In this document: piece after piece, positions 1-13,700 of the stretch
How positions within the stretch are numbered: position 1 is the first letter of the stretch
Layout: each line of letters starts with the position of its first letter
Source of the DNA: Drosophila miranda
Lineage: Eukaryota > Arthropoda > Insecta > Diptera > Drosophilidae
Direction: 5' to 3'
Assembly: GCF_003369915.1 (NCBI RefSeq)
Contig: NC_046675.1
Coordinates: 1,550,001-1,614,000, forward strand
Length of the DNA stretch: 64,000 nt
Program-made: the position numbers and the translations under genes
Notes under the pieces: model-generated
What the model was told of the DNA's origin: nothing
Database searches by the model: none
Seen by the model: the letters and a program-made list of their open reading frames with translations, nothing else

Positions 1-761
1 GCAGTCCTCCGATGCGATATTTACAATTTTAATTCAATTTGTTGAAAATGTCTCTCCACTCGTACATGTGCTGGGTAGACGGGAGGGCAAGGAGGAGATG
101 ACCCCCAAAGAAACACTTGCTGCTATTTTTGCACATTAAACTAATCGATATTTTATGTGCCAGAGCCATGGATATGGAGGTTGAGGACAACCGAGCACTA
201 GATGCAAGTACATTTTAGCCATTTTGTCGTCGTAGTCGATTCAATGACAGCTCGGCCGAAGGACAACCAAGGACTACAGGATGGAACATCCCATCCACAG
301 CAGCATGTTGTTGTTTAATTGTCTGTAAAATTGTTAAATTGCTTAGCGTGTCGACAGGGGCAGGGCCAGGAGCGGGGCAGAGTCACAGGCAGGGTCAGGG
401 GCAGGGGCCAGGTCCTGGAGATGCTGCTGTCAGCGGCTTTGGGGTTAACATGCATGTGCAATTACCATACAATCCACAGAATCACTCGTTTCCCCCTACC
501 CTTCACCACTTTCATTCACTGCCAAATGATTCATTTATTCATCTCCCGCTTGCATTTTACGCAAATTGAAAATCGAACCTTGCCAAACCGCAAAAAGGAA
601 ACTGAAACTGTAACCGAAACCGACGTCGACATCGACATTGAGATAATAAAAACTGTTCCTCTAATGCTATAAATAATTGTTTTCTGGCAAACCTTAAAAC
701 TAACTTTACCAAAAAAACGAGGGGGAATGCTATGAGTCGCAGCTACGGCCGCGACTCTACA

Positions 762-1130
762 TTTATACCCTATACTCAGTCAGTAGGCTCCCCTCCGCCG
801 GAGGTCGCACACATTGCACGACGAAGAGTGTGTGAGAGAGAGACGCTAACAAAGCCACTGCAACTTCATTTGTTCCTTCTAGATATAATAATGATCCGAT
901 CTGATTCAGATTGTTCAGTCTGGTTCTGCGGTATTTGGTTGCTCTAGCTCATACAGTCTCTAAGAAGTAGGCGTCAAACAAGACGGATAGATAGACATGA
1001 CTCGATTCTTGATGCTGTTTAAGAATATATATACTTTATAGGGTCGGAATCGCCTCCTTCTGGGTGTTACACACATCCACTGTTACCACAAATCTAATAT
1101 ACCCTATGCTCTTCGAGCACCGGGTATAAA
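762..1130. mobile_element. Short interspersed transposon remnant
   Basis: A perfect 9-bp inverted pair, TTTATACCC (762-770) and GGGTATAAA (1122-1130), bounds 369 bp. Inside, a stretch near 1016-1070 (AAGAATATATATACTTTATA then GGGTCGGAA, CTCCTTCTG, GTTACACAC) is a signature I know from many abundant Drosophila interspersed repeats. No coding capacity. The family is not assigned. Confidence 0.6.
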
Positions 1131-1468
1131 AAACAGCGAAAATGCGGGCCAGGGAATTGCTTACGTGATTGAAATTTTGAAAATTTCCCAACAAAGGACG
1201 GAGCAGATCGGACCGGTGTCAGGGTCTCAGGCATACGTTGGCCAGTTTTTGGCAATCAAAAGTTGTTTGCGCCTTTGTAGTTTTTAGTGTTTTGTGGCTT
1301 TTATATGGCCCACAATCCACCTACCTACCTACCAATCCTCAAACGCAGTTGGCATAACAAACAAGGCCCCAACTAGAAGTTCTGCGTTATCCGTTCTGTT
1401 CTCCCTTCTGTTCTCTTCTATTCTTTCCATATGGCCAAAGTCCAACTTTTGACATTGACACTGTTACT

Positions 1469-1512
1469 GGCTCTGGCTCTGGCTCTGGCTCCGGCTCTAG
1501 CTCTGGGTCTGG
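1469..1512. repeat. (GGCTCT)n simple repeat
   Basis: About seven imperfect hexamer units. They create a false Glu-Pro repeat reading on the minus strand. Confidence 0.8.
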
Positions 1513-3238
1513 TTCGTGGTTCGGGGTTCTGGGTGTCCGTGTATTCCGTACGGCTACGGGCCCGGCTTTGCGGCGTAATTGGGCGTGAAGGGTTAAATTG
1601 AATTGCGTGCTCACGGGAGCCAAACGGGCGTTAAGCAAACAAACAAACATGGCTCTGATTTCTCCTCCGCATCGCATTCATTGCGCGGGGAGGGGGAGGG
1701 TGGGTAGTGCGTGACGTGACCGACATAAGAGTCTTTATATTTCCATTTTGTGTAGCTTTTAGTTTCCGTTTCTAAGTCAAAATCTCTAAATTGTTTTCTC
1801 GTTTCAGATATCTATAGATAATGGTCCTGTAAAAATATTTAAACTATCTCCGTGTCTGTACGTGTGTGTGATCCTTTATGGATGCTTAAAAGCGATATTT
1901 GTTAATATGTATTTATTACGATTCTACTTTTGTGATGGTTTCTTAGGCTGAACATTTTTCTGTGTGTAACGATACTCCTACTCGAGCTGTATACAAAAAT
2001 CTGCGAGCGAAAGGAAGGAAACCCATGTAAGGCGAATATTCTAACTAAACAAAAAAAGACACTCTCATCTTTTGGGACAACCCTAATTAAGCCGTAAACT
2101 AGCCGTAAATTAGCATAACCACAAGGCACCAAACAACAAGCAACAAAACCGAAAAAAAATGAAATGATATTATAATATACAAAGATATATACTAGTAAAT
2201 ATATATAGGATGTACTTATGGGTTCGTCAACTTCTATACAGGGCTATCGACCAGCAAACAGCAATAGCAAATTGTTAGCTAAACTCTCAAACTGCACCAA
2301 GGACAAAAGTCAAACTCTATACAAAAATGTACAACAAAACCGAAAGCAGAAAACAGAAACCAAAAATATTTATATGTTCTATCATGAAAATACGATACGA
2401 GTACATAGGTTAAGCAGTACTGTATATCTCCAGAGGTTCGTTTAAGTTTCCATTGATCTATCGGTAATGTTATGAAGACAGACAGACAGGTCTCTGTACT
2501 TTACTAAAACTGAAAAATAGCTTTATAGTTCTTAAGCCATCACGCCGGAAGTCTCTCCCTGTCTCCCTGTATGTCTAAAATCATTGACTAATCAAGGGGA
2601 ATCTGTTAATAACCATACATATATACTATATCTAGATATACATATATAATATATAGCAATATCAATGTGCACAGATGCAAATACTACGATATCCAACTGT
2701 TCAGCTGAATGTTCGTTTTTCTAAGCTTAAGTTTCTTTAGGGAGGCGTTAGATGATAGATGATAGATGGTTGTAGGATGTTTGTCTCTGGGCGGGTGTGG
2801 CATAGTTTATATTTAAGTTAATTACTGTACAAAAGGCTAAGAAGTGTTAAGTGCTTAAACTAACTGCAATCCCTCGCCCCTTCTCTATCTATCTATCTCT
2901 CTCTCTCTCTGTGTCTTCATCTAAAGTAAATGTTAAATATTTATGTTAAAGAAAGAATAATATATGTAACAGAAATAAATAAACAAATATCTCATTGAAC
3001 CCTGAAATATTGAAAGAAAGTTCTCTGTTTTCTTTTTATTATTTTCTTATTTTTTTGTGTGTTTCTTTATTCGTTTCTTGTGGTGTGATTAATAAATAAC
3101 ATGTTGATGCTCGTTTTTTTTGTTAATGAAATTCTCAAATTACATTTGAGGGGTGTAGAAAGATTTGGTTTAATACGATTTGTGATTCGTCATTCCGACC
3201 ACGATCGCACGTATTCGGAAGCTCATCAAATGTGCTAA

Positions 3239-3426
3239 TCAAATTGCATGTTGTTTGTACCGTGGCTTTGGCAGCAGGGCCGCTCGCGCCTCGGCCTCCT
3301 CTTGGGCAATTTTCTCGCGTATCCAATAATTCGCGCCGCAAACCAGGAGCAGCAATGTGGGGATGAGTATGAGCAGCATCATGCCCAACGAAATGCTTGC
3401 CACACGTGCCGACTGCTCCTCTGGCC
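3239..3426 (-). CDS. mesh: Alternative last exon of mesh (short-tail isoform)
   Basis: An acceptor ending TTTTCCAG precedes position 3426, and the open frame ends in TGA at 3241-3239. The exon accepts the same phase-1 donor at 6338 as the long terminal exon and would give a 1255 aa protein. It encodes a linker, one membrane helix (SLGMMLLILIPTLLLLVCG) and about 30 tail residues ending KPRYKQHAI. Its first half resembles the start of the 5647-4710 exon (RVASISLGMM beside [10 protein letters not shown], then VCG and LLPKPR beside MLPRSR). The two therefore look like duplicated, mutually exclusive membrane exons. The short form lacks the long acidic tail and the PDZ ligand. Splicing itself is inferred, not seen. 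Confidence 0.75.
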
Positions 3427-4709
3427 CTGGAAAAGGTGTGTTGGTTGGGAGTGGGGTTTGAGGGAGGTAATTCATAAATTAAACAAGCTTCCACTCCACC
3501 CACTAAAAAACTAGTAGCCTACTTTAGAGCTGCCTCGAGCGAGACCTCTGCTCCCCCATTGTATTCTATTCCCTCCCATATAGACTGTATTTCAGGACAG
3601 ACAAACACTGCATGCTGGTACAAGCGGAGAGACACACCAACGGACAGACAACTTGTCCATCAATTTGCTCAAGATTGATTGACATTGGCGTAATGCACAC
3701 AATACATTTACTGCTGCTCCTGCTCCCCACTGCTGCCTGGAGGTGGGAGGCGTAGGTGGAGTGCCTGGGCGGGGCACCGATGCCATGAGGAAACAGCAGA
3801 AAGAAAATAAAACCCAAGTGACAGTTGGCTGAAGATTAATGTGTTTGGCTTTGGCCTTATTGCTTCGTTATAAATTTCATGTAATTTTCGTTTGCATTGC
3901 CATTGCACTGAAAGACGTGTTCACTGGACAACAAAGCGAAAGATTTGCTTCGATTTGGATGGCAAAAAAACGAAGAGAATGATGGCTATTTTCAAACTGA
4001 AGAAACTCTCAGTTGAGAGGGAATATGTCAAATGAATGCTTTCTCTATGTTCTTAGAAAGCGTCCTTTGTTTTCCCTACGTGTCAAATTATCACAGAAAA
4101 TTGACAGACACTTGGCTGGGACCGACAGATTTAATTAAACAGACAAACAGACAAAAGCGAAGCCCCGCAAGGTGTCAAACTTTCATGTAACAATTGGCAT
4201 TATCCTCTCCTATCCCTGCAAGAGATGTGTAGTGTAAACATTATTGTAAATAGAATATATTTAACTATAAACAAGTTTTAGTTTTATTTATGTGTATAAA
4301 TTGATGAACTTTACAATGGCATTTAGGCTGGTCTGTTTGTTTTACCTGGGCCCAACACACAAATGAATTGCCTGGTTGCCATGCGCTTAATGTACAAAGG
4401 ATTTGGCCGGATTTGGGTTGGGTGTGGGGGGGGATTTTGGGTTTTTGGGCTATTATCAGACACACGTTGTTATTTGCTTAAATGTATGGTCATGGCCGTG
4501 GGCAAACTGCAGGATTGTCAGCAACAATACAAGCAACAACAAATCCAAATACTGTGAATCATGCCGACAGGTGGGAACATTGCTGGGGGACACAGGGGTC
4601 AAAGTTGATAAAATGTACTTAAAATTATATTATTTTTTGGGCTCGAAAGATTTGAACTTTGCAGCTAATGGGACGAATCGAACACGATCGATCGAAATGC
4701 GAAATGAGT
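3427..4709 (-). other. Long-isoform 3' UTR and spacer between mesh last exons
   Basis: No further exon seen. AATAAA on the minus strand at 4283-4288 is a candidate end for the long mesh mRNA, 422 bp beyond its stop. Confidence 0.5.
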
Positions 4710-7700
4710 TTAGACCTCCGTGGACTTCTGCACCGATGGCGTCGGCGATGTGGCCAACGGCGGGGATGGCAGGCCACTGTCTTGCGTCAGCGGCTGGCCG
4801 CCCGGCTGTGTGGGCGCTGCCCTCAGAGGCGTGGCATTCGCAGTGACTGGCACAGCCGACGGCGGCCGGCTGTAGTACTGTGTGTTACTGGGTAGGACGG
4901 GCACGCCGCCGAAACGGTTCTGGGCCGCCGACTGTGGGGTGTAGTTGATGGAGCTGGCGGCGCTGGTCCGGCTGTCCAGGCCACTGAAGGTGGGGCTGTA
5001 CTGCTGCTGGTGGAGGCGGTCGGCCTCCTCAGGCGACAGCGGCTGGTGGTAGCCGGCGGGGTGGATGGTGCCCGTGTGGACATCGGCCTCGTCAAAGTCA
5101 TCATCGTCCTCGTGGTGATCGGGTCCATCGACGGGCGAGCCATCGCCGCCGTGCTGGTCCAGGTCGGTGCCAGAGGCGCGCAGCGAGCGACGGCCGGTCT
5201 GCTTCGGCTTCTCACCTGTGTCGTGGTGGGGTTTATTAATGTAGGAAATGTCCGTGGCTAACTTTGTGCTAGTTCTATTATCACTACCTTCCGATGAGGT
5301 CACATCCTCGTCGTTCTCATCCAGATCCCATTTCTTAGCTGGAAAATCAATTTGCGGTTTTCCCGGTAATGGTTCGTTCGTGCGATATACTTTATCGTAG
5401 GACCTACTTTTCTTGAGCGTGCTCGCATCGGTATCGCTGTCGTCGTCATAATTGAGCGTACGCAAGTTGCGGGCGGAGCTGGCACGCGACCTGGGCAGCA
5501 TCGGCATCTGCCACTGCGGGTCCTCCTTCAGCTGTTTCTGGCGGTAGCGGTACACGCCGCACACGATGCACAGCATCAGCGGGCAGATCACGAGGAAGAT
5601 AATGCCAATTGCAATGAAAGCGACGCGACGCGTGTAATACACCTCACCTGTGCGAGAGCAACAAGGTCAAAGGTTGGTCAAAGACAAAGGCAAGTAAATT
5701 GAGGGTAAAGGGTTCAGGGTGGCTTTTTGGTAGAGCAAGGGCTGCCATCAGGATTGTTTTGCATGTTCTGGTGCGTATGGAATATATTCTTAAATTAATT
5801 ATTGATTATATTTGTCGGATCCTAATATAACTCTCAGTGTATTTGCTCTTGTTCACTGCCTGTCCTCCTATTGCTGTGCATGTTTATTCTTGAACACTGA
5901 CTGCCCATTGCTGTGTAGCTGTGAGCGAGAGAGTGCGTAGGGAGAGAGACGACTCGCTCAGAGAGGATTAAAAGAGACAAGATGAGGCGAGCGCGCGTTG
6001 AGCGTGTGCCTCCGCGGCTATGTGTGTGGGTTAGAAAGGGAAAGTGCGACATGGTAATTGCGCCGCAGACAATGATTGTCTCTGAGGGATGGTTTGGCAA
6101 TACTCTGAGAGTAGTTGAGTTATTGAAGTCTGCCCATGTTTTGGCAATGGAAACAGATCGGAAGTCTAATAGAAACACGGACATACATATATAATCTCTG
6201 ACATTAAGGGTCTATATATTACACTATTCTCCCTCTTAAAATGATCAACCATACGCACCAGAATGATCAAAATGATCCTGATGGCAGGCACACTTGTTGC
6301 AGCTGCTCGGATGGGGAAGATTCTGGGGAGTACTTACGTAGACACTCGGTGTAGCCGTATTCGGGCACATTCCACAGGCCGTTGGAAAGGCACTCGCGCC
6401 GCTGGTCGCCCACCAGGATGAAGCCCTCGTTGCACTCGAAGGACACCTTGGCGCCGGGCATGAAATCAAAGCTGAGCTTGCGGCCAAAGCGAGGTGTCTG
6501 CAGCACACCACAGGATACCACCGGTCTATCGAAATCGAAACGAAATGATTGATTAACTGATCCAAATAAGGACTTGTTCTCCTCCACTCACTTGGAATTC
6601 TCCGCCTGCATGTTCACTATGCTGTCGTAGTAGTTCTTCGTAAAGTGCGCCAAATCTCGATTCAGGGTCATGGCATAGTCGTATTGGCACTGATAGCACT
6701 CGCCGCACAGCTCCTCGGCTCGCTCCAGGTCGTAGGTTCTATTGGCAGGTAGGAAGTCGGCGGGATCCACCACGTAGTTGGGCTGGAAGGTGGCATTGGC
6801 ATAGTAGCTGGACATGCGTCCGAATTCGCGGGTGAACAGAGCGGCGCCCACACCGGGCACCTCTCGATCCGTGAGCATCCATTTGATGCCAAAGTTCGTG
6901 TGGATGCTGCGCAGGTCGTTGAGATTGAGCGAGGCCACCTGTCCGTTGGGCAGCATAAAGTCGTCCAAGGGATTGAAGCTCCAATTGCCGAACAATCCAG
7001 CAGTTTTGTTCTGCAAGGAATATCCATTAGAGGAATGTGTAAGGCCGGGGGTCTGTTTAAACTTACTATAAACTTCCATGGGAGAAAAACGCGACCCGTC
7101 ATGAAGCCCTCGTTCTCGACCACCTCCACGCCAATGCCGGCATCGAACTGCACCACCACCTGCGACTGATTGAGCAGGTAGGTGGGCGTGTACACGGTGA
7201 CGCCGTCAAAGTGCTGGAACTTCAAGCTCTCGCGATCAAAGTACACCTTGCGACCATCGGCCAGGACATCCAGGCGATAGCGCCAGCGGGCATGCAGTGG
7301 ACGCAATCGGACCTCAATCGTTGTGGTGGTATTGCCCCTCATGGCCACCGCCGTCAGCTGTGTGGCCTGCACCGAGCCGTAGTAGTTGTCCGGCAGCTGC
7401 TGGAATCGGCCCTGCACCTCAAAGCGGTTGCTCTCGTCCGTGCTGCGGGACAGGACGAACTCCCCGAGACCGTTGAAGGTATAGGCACTGCCATCGAAGG
7501 TCACGAAGTGGGGATCACCGAACACGCCAGCAATGCCAGGGGCCTGATAGGCCACACAGTCCTGCGAGGGACGGCGCTCGAAGCGGTAGGTCTCGCAACC
7601 GACGGCCTGCTCCTCCTGCCAGAAGCAGCAGGAGTAGAAGGGACGCATGTCGTGGAACCACATGGAGAGCGATGGCACTTTGCTGGCCTCGTTCCAAGGC

Positions 7701-10700
7701 ATCTTGCCCAGGTTGTGGACGCGGCGGGGACGGGAGCCCCACATCTGGTCGTAGGTGAGCATGAGGAAGCCATACCGATCATAGCAGCACTGTTGTTCCG
7801 CTCCTTGGGCTCTGCAGGAGATGAGAAGGAGAGAGAGAGATGAGCTATGGAGGAGGAAGAGATTAGGAGGCCTTCTACTTACACTGGTGTGCCACTGACC
7901 ACACAGTGGATGGCTCCGCGCTGGCGCAGGCAGCTGGGATTCGAGTCCTTGTCGCACTCGCGGTCCGGCCGGAAGCGGCCCTTGTCCAGCACCGCCTGGT
8001 CCAGGGTGCAGGGGCACAATGGCAGATCCGCCGCAAAGTTCCTGCACGGGAAATGGGTTGTTTTCAATGTGAAATGTGAATTCATGAAATGAAAACCCGC
8101 GAAACAAAGCGAGGCCGAAGCCACGCGCTGCCTCTAATTAGACCGGCTTCCATTTCCAATTTGGCATTCGGTAGCCCCATTAATTAGTGACAATTCGAAA
8201 TGCATTCTACACTCCTAGAGGGATATATATGTCTTACCTGAGGAATCGGTCGGCGCGTATCCAATTATCGCAGAGAGCTCGGGGCCAGCGCAGGCCGTGC
8301 TGGCGCTCCCACTGCGGACCCATGTACCAGGCCAGGGGAATGGGCCGGGACCAGAGGATGCTGTGGGGCAGAGACGGAAGGGTTCATTCATTGTAAAATT
8401 CTATTCAAAAAGTTCCATCCGCAGTTGTTGCATTAATCATACGCCACGTGGGCCGCCCACTCCACCTTTGACATTAGCCAAAGTGCAGCCGAAAATGGCA
8501 TTTAATGAACAGCCCACGCCCTGTCTCACTGTCTCACTCTCCCGCTGTCGCTGCGCATCTACTCTCTGACATGGAACACAATATAACCATTAACATTTCA
8601 GAATTCATCCCACGCTTGAAACATTTCCACGCCTTCGGCTGCCATGGAGATATTTTTCATTAAGTTTTCACAATTACTCGGCCATCATGGCGGGCCATCA
8701 AATGGAAATTAAATGTTGTAACAATGCAAACAATTTATTTGGCCCGAAACCCCTTTGGACCTTCGCCTAAACGACACCCAAAGGTGCCGTAAACCAAAAA
8801 AAAAAAAAAAGAAATGGTTTTATATTACTCCCCTCCATGGGGGGCGAAACAGGCCTGCGCTTTTTGGCCATTTTCTTGATGGTCAATAAGGCCACAATAT
8901 ATGAAGGTACCAGTTCCGGCTAAAATGGGGTATCTTCCTGCTGGATTCGGAGCATCTCTATGGAGCAGATACTTGTATCTTTTATGGGCCAGCGCAGCTA
9001 TGAGATACTTCCAGTTTAAGTGCGAAATAATTGCAGGACGTGAAAGGCGGGTAAAGGCTTAAGCCAAATGCAAACGAGGCAGGCATTACGATTGCGATTA
9101 CCATTAAAAACACATTTCAAATATTGATTAGCTCCGAGGGGGAGAAGGAGAAGGAGGACGTCCTGCGATTACAGGCTGTCATAATAAGCAATCTTCGGAC
9201 AAGCCAGAGCAAATTGATTGGAATCCCTGTCCCAATAAGGGAATGAGAATGAGAATGGGAACGGAGGCCTGACTTGAGGATAAAGTGCACACTTGTCCCT
9301 CATAGAGATTGCCCTGGCAAATTGAATAAAAACAGACAGAGGACACGCAACGGAGAATCAATTAATACTGAGGACACACTTGATGGAGTGTCTCTGGAGA
9401 GGAGAGCTCCTCTCCTCGCGTTTACTTACGGACTGAGGGCTAGACCGGAGTACTGCTCGGGCTGTGTGAGATTGATTTGCAGGAAACCGAACTGCATGTC
9501 GCGGTTCTTGTTGTTTCGATTGATGTAGTTCGAGGGCGTGATCACGTAGCTGCCGGTGTTCGTGTAGCTGGCCTCAATCACATCGATGTACTCCAGCTGG
9601 GGCTCGATCTTGGTCTCGCGGTAGCCCCACAGGGAGATCATCACGTTGGCATTGGCGTTGGAGGTCAAGTTGAAGGCGTTCCAGGTGATGCGGATCTCGT
9701 TGGGGTTCTTCTTGTGCACATCGTCGGTGGCAAAGAAGATCTTCTCGGTGGCGGCGGCCGGCGTCTCCACAAAGTACTTGCCACGCCACTTGAAGCGCTG
9801 CGTGCCCACCGATATCTGGAAGCGGATGTAGCCCTCGGCCTTGAGGTACGGCTGGACACAGATGACGCGATTGCGATCCACGTAGGTGCCCAGCACGGAC
9901 TCCGTGTCGAAGTGGCAGGTTACGCGGATGAGGGGGTCAAAGCAGGGTCCTGTGATGTTCACCACCTGCCCGCCCAGCATGTTGCCCGACTCGGGGGCAA
10001 ATGTCAGAGGCAGCAAAGCGGCATCTACGGCACAAAGGATAGTCAATCAATCTCTCAAGCCCAAAGCGAATCAGGCAATCATACGCACCTATGTCCTTGT
10101 TGCAGGAGCCTATGAGAATCTGCTCGTCCACGCGGAAAATGTGGCGACCAGGGAAGCCGTTGGCCCAGCCCCGATTGGCCAGGTCCCGTATCACCATGTT
10201 CTGGCTGTACGGCTTGTACTCGTAGGCCTGGGTGCCATTGCCAGCATTGAAACCGACCTGCAAAGCGGAAAGGAGGGGGCAAAAGTTCACATGATGTCAG
10301 TGCGGGATATGCGGGAGGATATGTACGAGTCTGCATGCAGATATCCTTGCTCATTTAATTAACTGTTCACAAAGTTTGCAATTATGTTCGAGGGCTTAGA
10401 GAAAGTTGAAATTGTGCGTTTAATTACGGAACGAGTGGCTGCCGATGGCTGGGCAATGAATGCGGAATTTCTGTTGCACAGTTTCACAGTTTAAGCACAA
10501 AGGACATTGGAGGGTAATAATATTATAAGAGCTGCAGTAAGAGCTCTTCGGCAAATGAGATTAGAAATACCGATTTATTTATTATCAAGCAGAGTGTGCA
10601 ACAGAAGAGAAACCTTTATTTAAGCTTTAGATTGAATAAGCTACAAGATACACAGGCTCTCCTTCTCTAATGCTCTCTCTTTGATTGCTCAACACATTAA

Positions 10701-13700
10701 CAAAGCAAACATGACGGAGAGGAGAGCGAGGAGAAAGGTAAATTACGCACTCAGCCTCTCCTCCGTTTAATTGAAATTAATTCCGAAAGAAACAACAAAA
10801 AGAAGAACTTACATAAGCCGGAGTGCCGCCCTCGCCCTTGGTGGTATCACCGCCAGCCTCTGTGTGGGACAGCCAGTTAAGAACGGCATAATTCCAGATG
10901 ATATAGGTGTAGACCTCATCAGTGGCCAGGATCATTTGGAAGGTGTTTGTCTGTGGAAGGTGAAGCATACGTTAAAAACAGTCTTCGGATATCGAAGGCT
11001 AAGGGAGAGAGAGGACACTCACCGTAAAGAGAGAGTTATCAATGCCGCCGGCAAAGGACACGTTCTTCCAGGTGGAGATCACCACGTGCTTGGGCACAAA
11101 GGTGTCTGCTCCCACGACACCCTGTCGGATGTCCCACATGGTGCGCTCGCGAACCTCCACACCGAAGCGGTCTGTGCGGCCCATCAGATCACGTTCCACG
11201 CTGCAACAGGGAAGATGGAAGTCAGTAGGAGTTTCGGAAATACAGTAGGGAATCATGTGTGTGAATCAAAATCAAATCAGGCCGAGTGTAGGGCGAGGGG
11301 TACTTTCAGTACGGGTATATGCAAAGTGTGCCTTCTTTGCGGCGTCTACAGGAAGATAAATGGATTCGATGTTTGGCATATAAATCAGAAGGAGGCCCAG
11401 ACACACACACACACAAACACACGATACTGATTTGCTCTGCCTTATATTTTCATAAACATTTTATTTATTTTACGCTCTTGTGAGCACTTTCAAGTGTTTT
11501 TCGACTAGGGGGCGGGTGGGTGGGGTGGGTCGAGGGGCGTGGGGTGTGGGGTGTGTGGATGGGGCCTGTCAGCCGTATCGACGTCCGACACATTGGCGAC
11601 GCCGAAGCCGACGCGGCAACGTGGCGTATGATTTATATGCTTTAATTATTCATTACGCAGCAGCATCACTTCTTTTCGTTTTGGCTGTGTTCTGTTCTGT
11701 TCAGTTCTGTTCTGTTCATTTCCATCTGCGTCATAAATTGTTTTAAGCCAGTTTAGTAAAATTACACCCGAGCTCATGCAAAATGCTTAGGACAAAGCCA
11801 TTTCAAACTCAGTCTCCCAGTCATTGGAGCAGACAAATAAATCTTAAGCCGATTTGCCAGGGATTTTTATTAGACTGCTGCAGCCCGGGATGTGGGATGA
11901 CTTTTATTTGCGGCTCCCGGTCCATGGGGCATGTGGCATGGGGCACGGGACACTACTTAAACGAGTTTTCATTGCCGGACAATTGCATGAGAATTGCTCT
12001 GCTCCGACCACCACACTGAGGTGGACAATTGCCGGGGATTGCCGGAGCAATCGCCTCTTGGGCGACCTAAGAGGCTTATCAAATGAAGCGTTCGGGGCTC
12101 AGTACAAATATCGAGTGTCCAACTGTCCGGCAATTCAAACGCAAATCGAATTATCAGTTGCACAGATGGACAGTTGGGGCTAAGAGCCAATCGGTTTCCT
12201 CATGGCACATAGAATTTGATCAAATTCCAAATGGTTCTAAATAATTGAAAGTGTTTTGATGGAATATTTAATTAAAATAAATTGAATAACATAAGATACT
12301 TTACGTTACTGAGGAAGATTAAAAGATGGTTGCAGTTTCGAATTTCCTTAAATGTATCCCAAAAATTTACACATTTCCCAATTTTACATTTGTAGGTTTT
12401 CCTGCGGTTCGAAGCAGGCTGTTTCTGACCCTTTTCTAACTTTATTTCGATGAAAGCTTTCATTAAACCCAAACTAATTCTCAGGACATGCATTTCGGGT
12501 ATTTTTCTGCAATCTAAAAACAAAAATTGAAATTGAAAAACTCGTTATGTATCCAGCATTTCTGTGTATGTGTGTGTGTGTGGTTCTGCTGCAAACAAAG
12601 ATGAATGTGCGGCCTTTTCTATTTGCATTTGGCCGGTAACATGTTATTGATTTTGCCCCAGTTCCAGCCCCGGCGTTTGTTGGACAGAAATGGAATCAAA
12701 TAAGAGTTCACTCTCACACATTTGAGAATGCAAACAAATATGAAATGTAGAAAGATAGAGGAGAGAGAGAGAGAGGATTATTCAGCCTCCAGTTCAATTT
12801 GATCCCTACTCCCACCGCCACTAGCACTGCCACTTATTTATTAACACTTCGGCGGTCTGGCCAGCTAAATGTGAGTGTAAACAATTCTGTAATAAAAACT
12901 CATAATGCAGCCATTATGATATGTGTATGTATCAGATGTAAGCATTCCGTATATGCGAGAGTACGAGTTTGTGTGCTATTCAATATTTGAGTGCCCATAA
13001 ATTATAAGTGGCAGCAGATGGCAATGGAAATAAATTACACAATTACGCTTTCCTTACTCGGTGGTAAACACAACAAAAACACAAGCCGAAGCGAGGCCTG
13101 GCTTCGAGAACAGAAGCTTTAGATACCCTTTCTGCCATCTACTGAATGATTCCATCAGCAAATCTCTCCCACTCCCCCACAACCTTCGAAATAGATAGTA
13201 TTCACCGGGCCATGCCCATATCGACTCGTATGTGCATCACGAACCTAGCCGTACAATCGATTGACTCTTTCGCACTGCTCTCTGCTCTCCAAACATCTGA
13301 TCAAATTCAGAAAGCCCTGCCGGGTATCTACATGGCCACAAAAAACAAAAACATGGAAATGTGTAAAAACCGCAAAAGACGAAGAGCCCCAACGAAGAGA
13401 TAACCAAGCACACAAACACACACACACACACGCGAAGAGGCCACAGATACTTGCATAGTTTATCATTTGTTTGCCCCGTTCCACAACCGCCATACCCGAC
13501 ACTACCGCCACCCCTCGCCCCGCTCAACTTTAAATGTCTGCAATTGACATTCCAGCTAAAAAAAAAGAAATAAAAAAACAGAAAAGGAGGAAAATTGTCA
13601 CTCAGCCTAGAAAATGCGCGCGCAGCAGCCAAAAACAGCCGCAGACTCGGCAACTTTTTCCGTGTAAGTAAGCCAAAAAGCCATACACACAGCCACAGAC

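Larger units (their letters stand above)
1..3238. other. No supported gene; probable 3' UTR sequence
   Basis: Apart from the transposon remnant and GC-rich simple repeats, no frame here looks coding. From about 1700 the sequence is AT-rich and ends in overlapping AATAAA signals (2974-2983, + strand). That suggests the long 3' UTR of a plus-strand gene left of the window, tail to tail with mesh. AATAAA on the minus strand (3066-3071) could end the short mesh transcript. Confidence 0.4.

Noticed and set aside
1387-1677. Minus-strand frame with a Glu-Pro repeat
   Set aside because: The repeat is a translation of the (GGCTCT)n array; nothing else in the frame looks like protein.
5211-5221. ACACAG-GTGAG donor-like site inside the long mesh last exon
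   Set aside because: Phase fits the 3426 exon, but that splice would add a second membrane helix to the tail; kept only as an unlikely variant.
7211-7843. Plus-strand 210-codon frame in the mesh vWD/AMOP exon
   Set aside because: Antisense shadow; the minus frame has clear AMOP/vWD motifs and matching splice sites.
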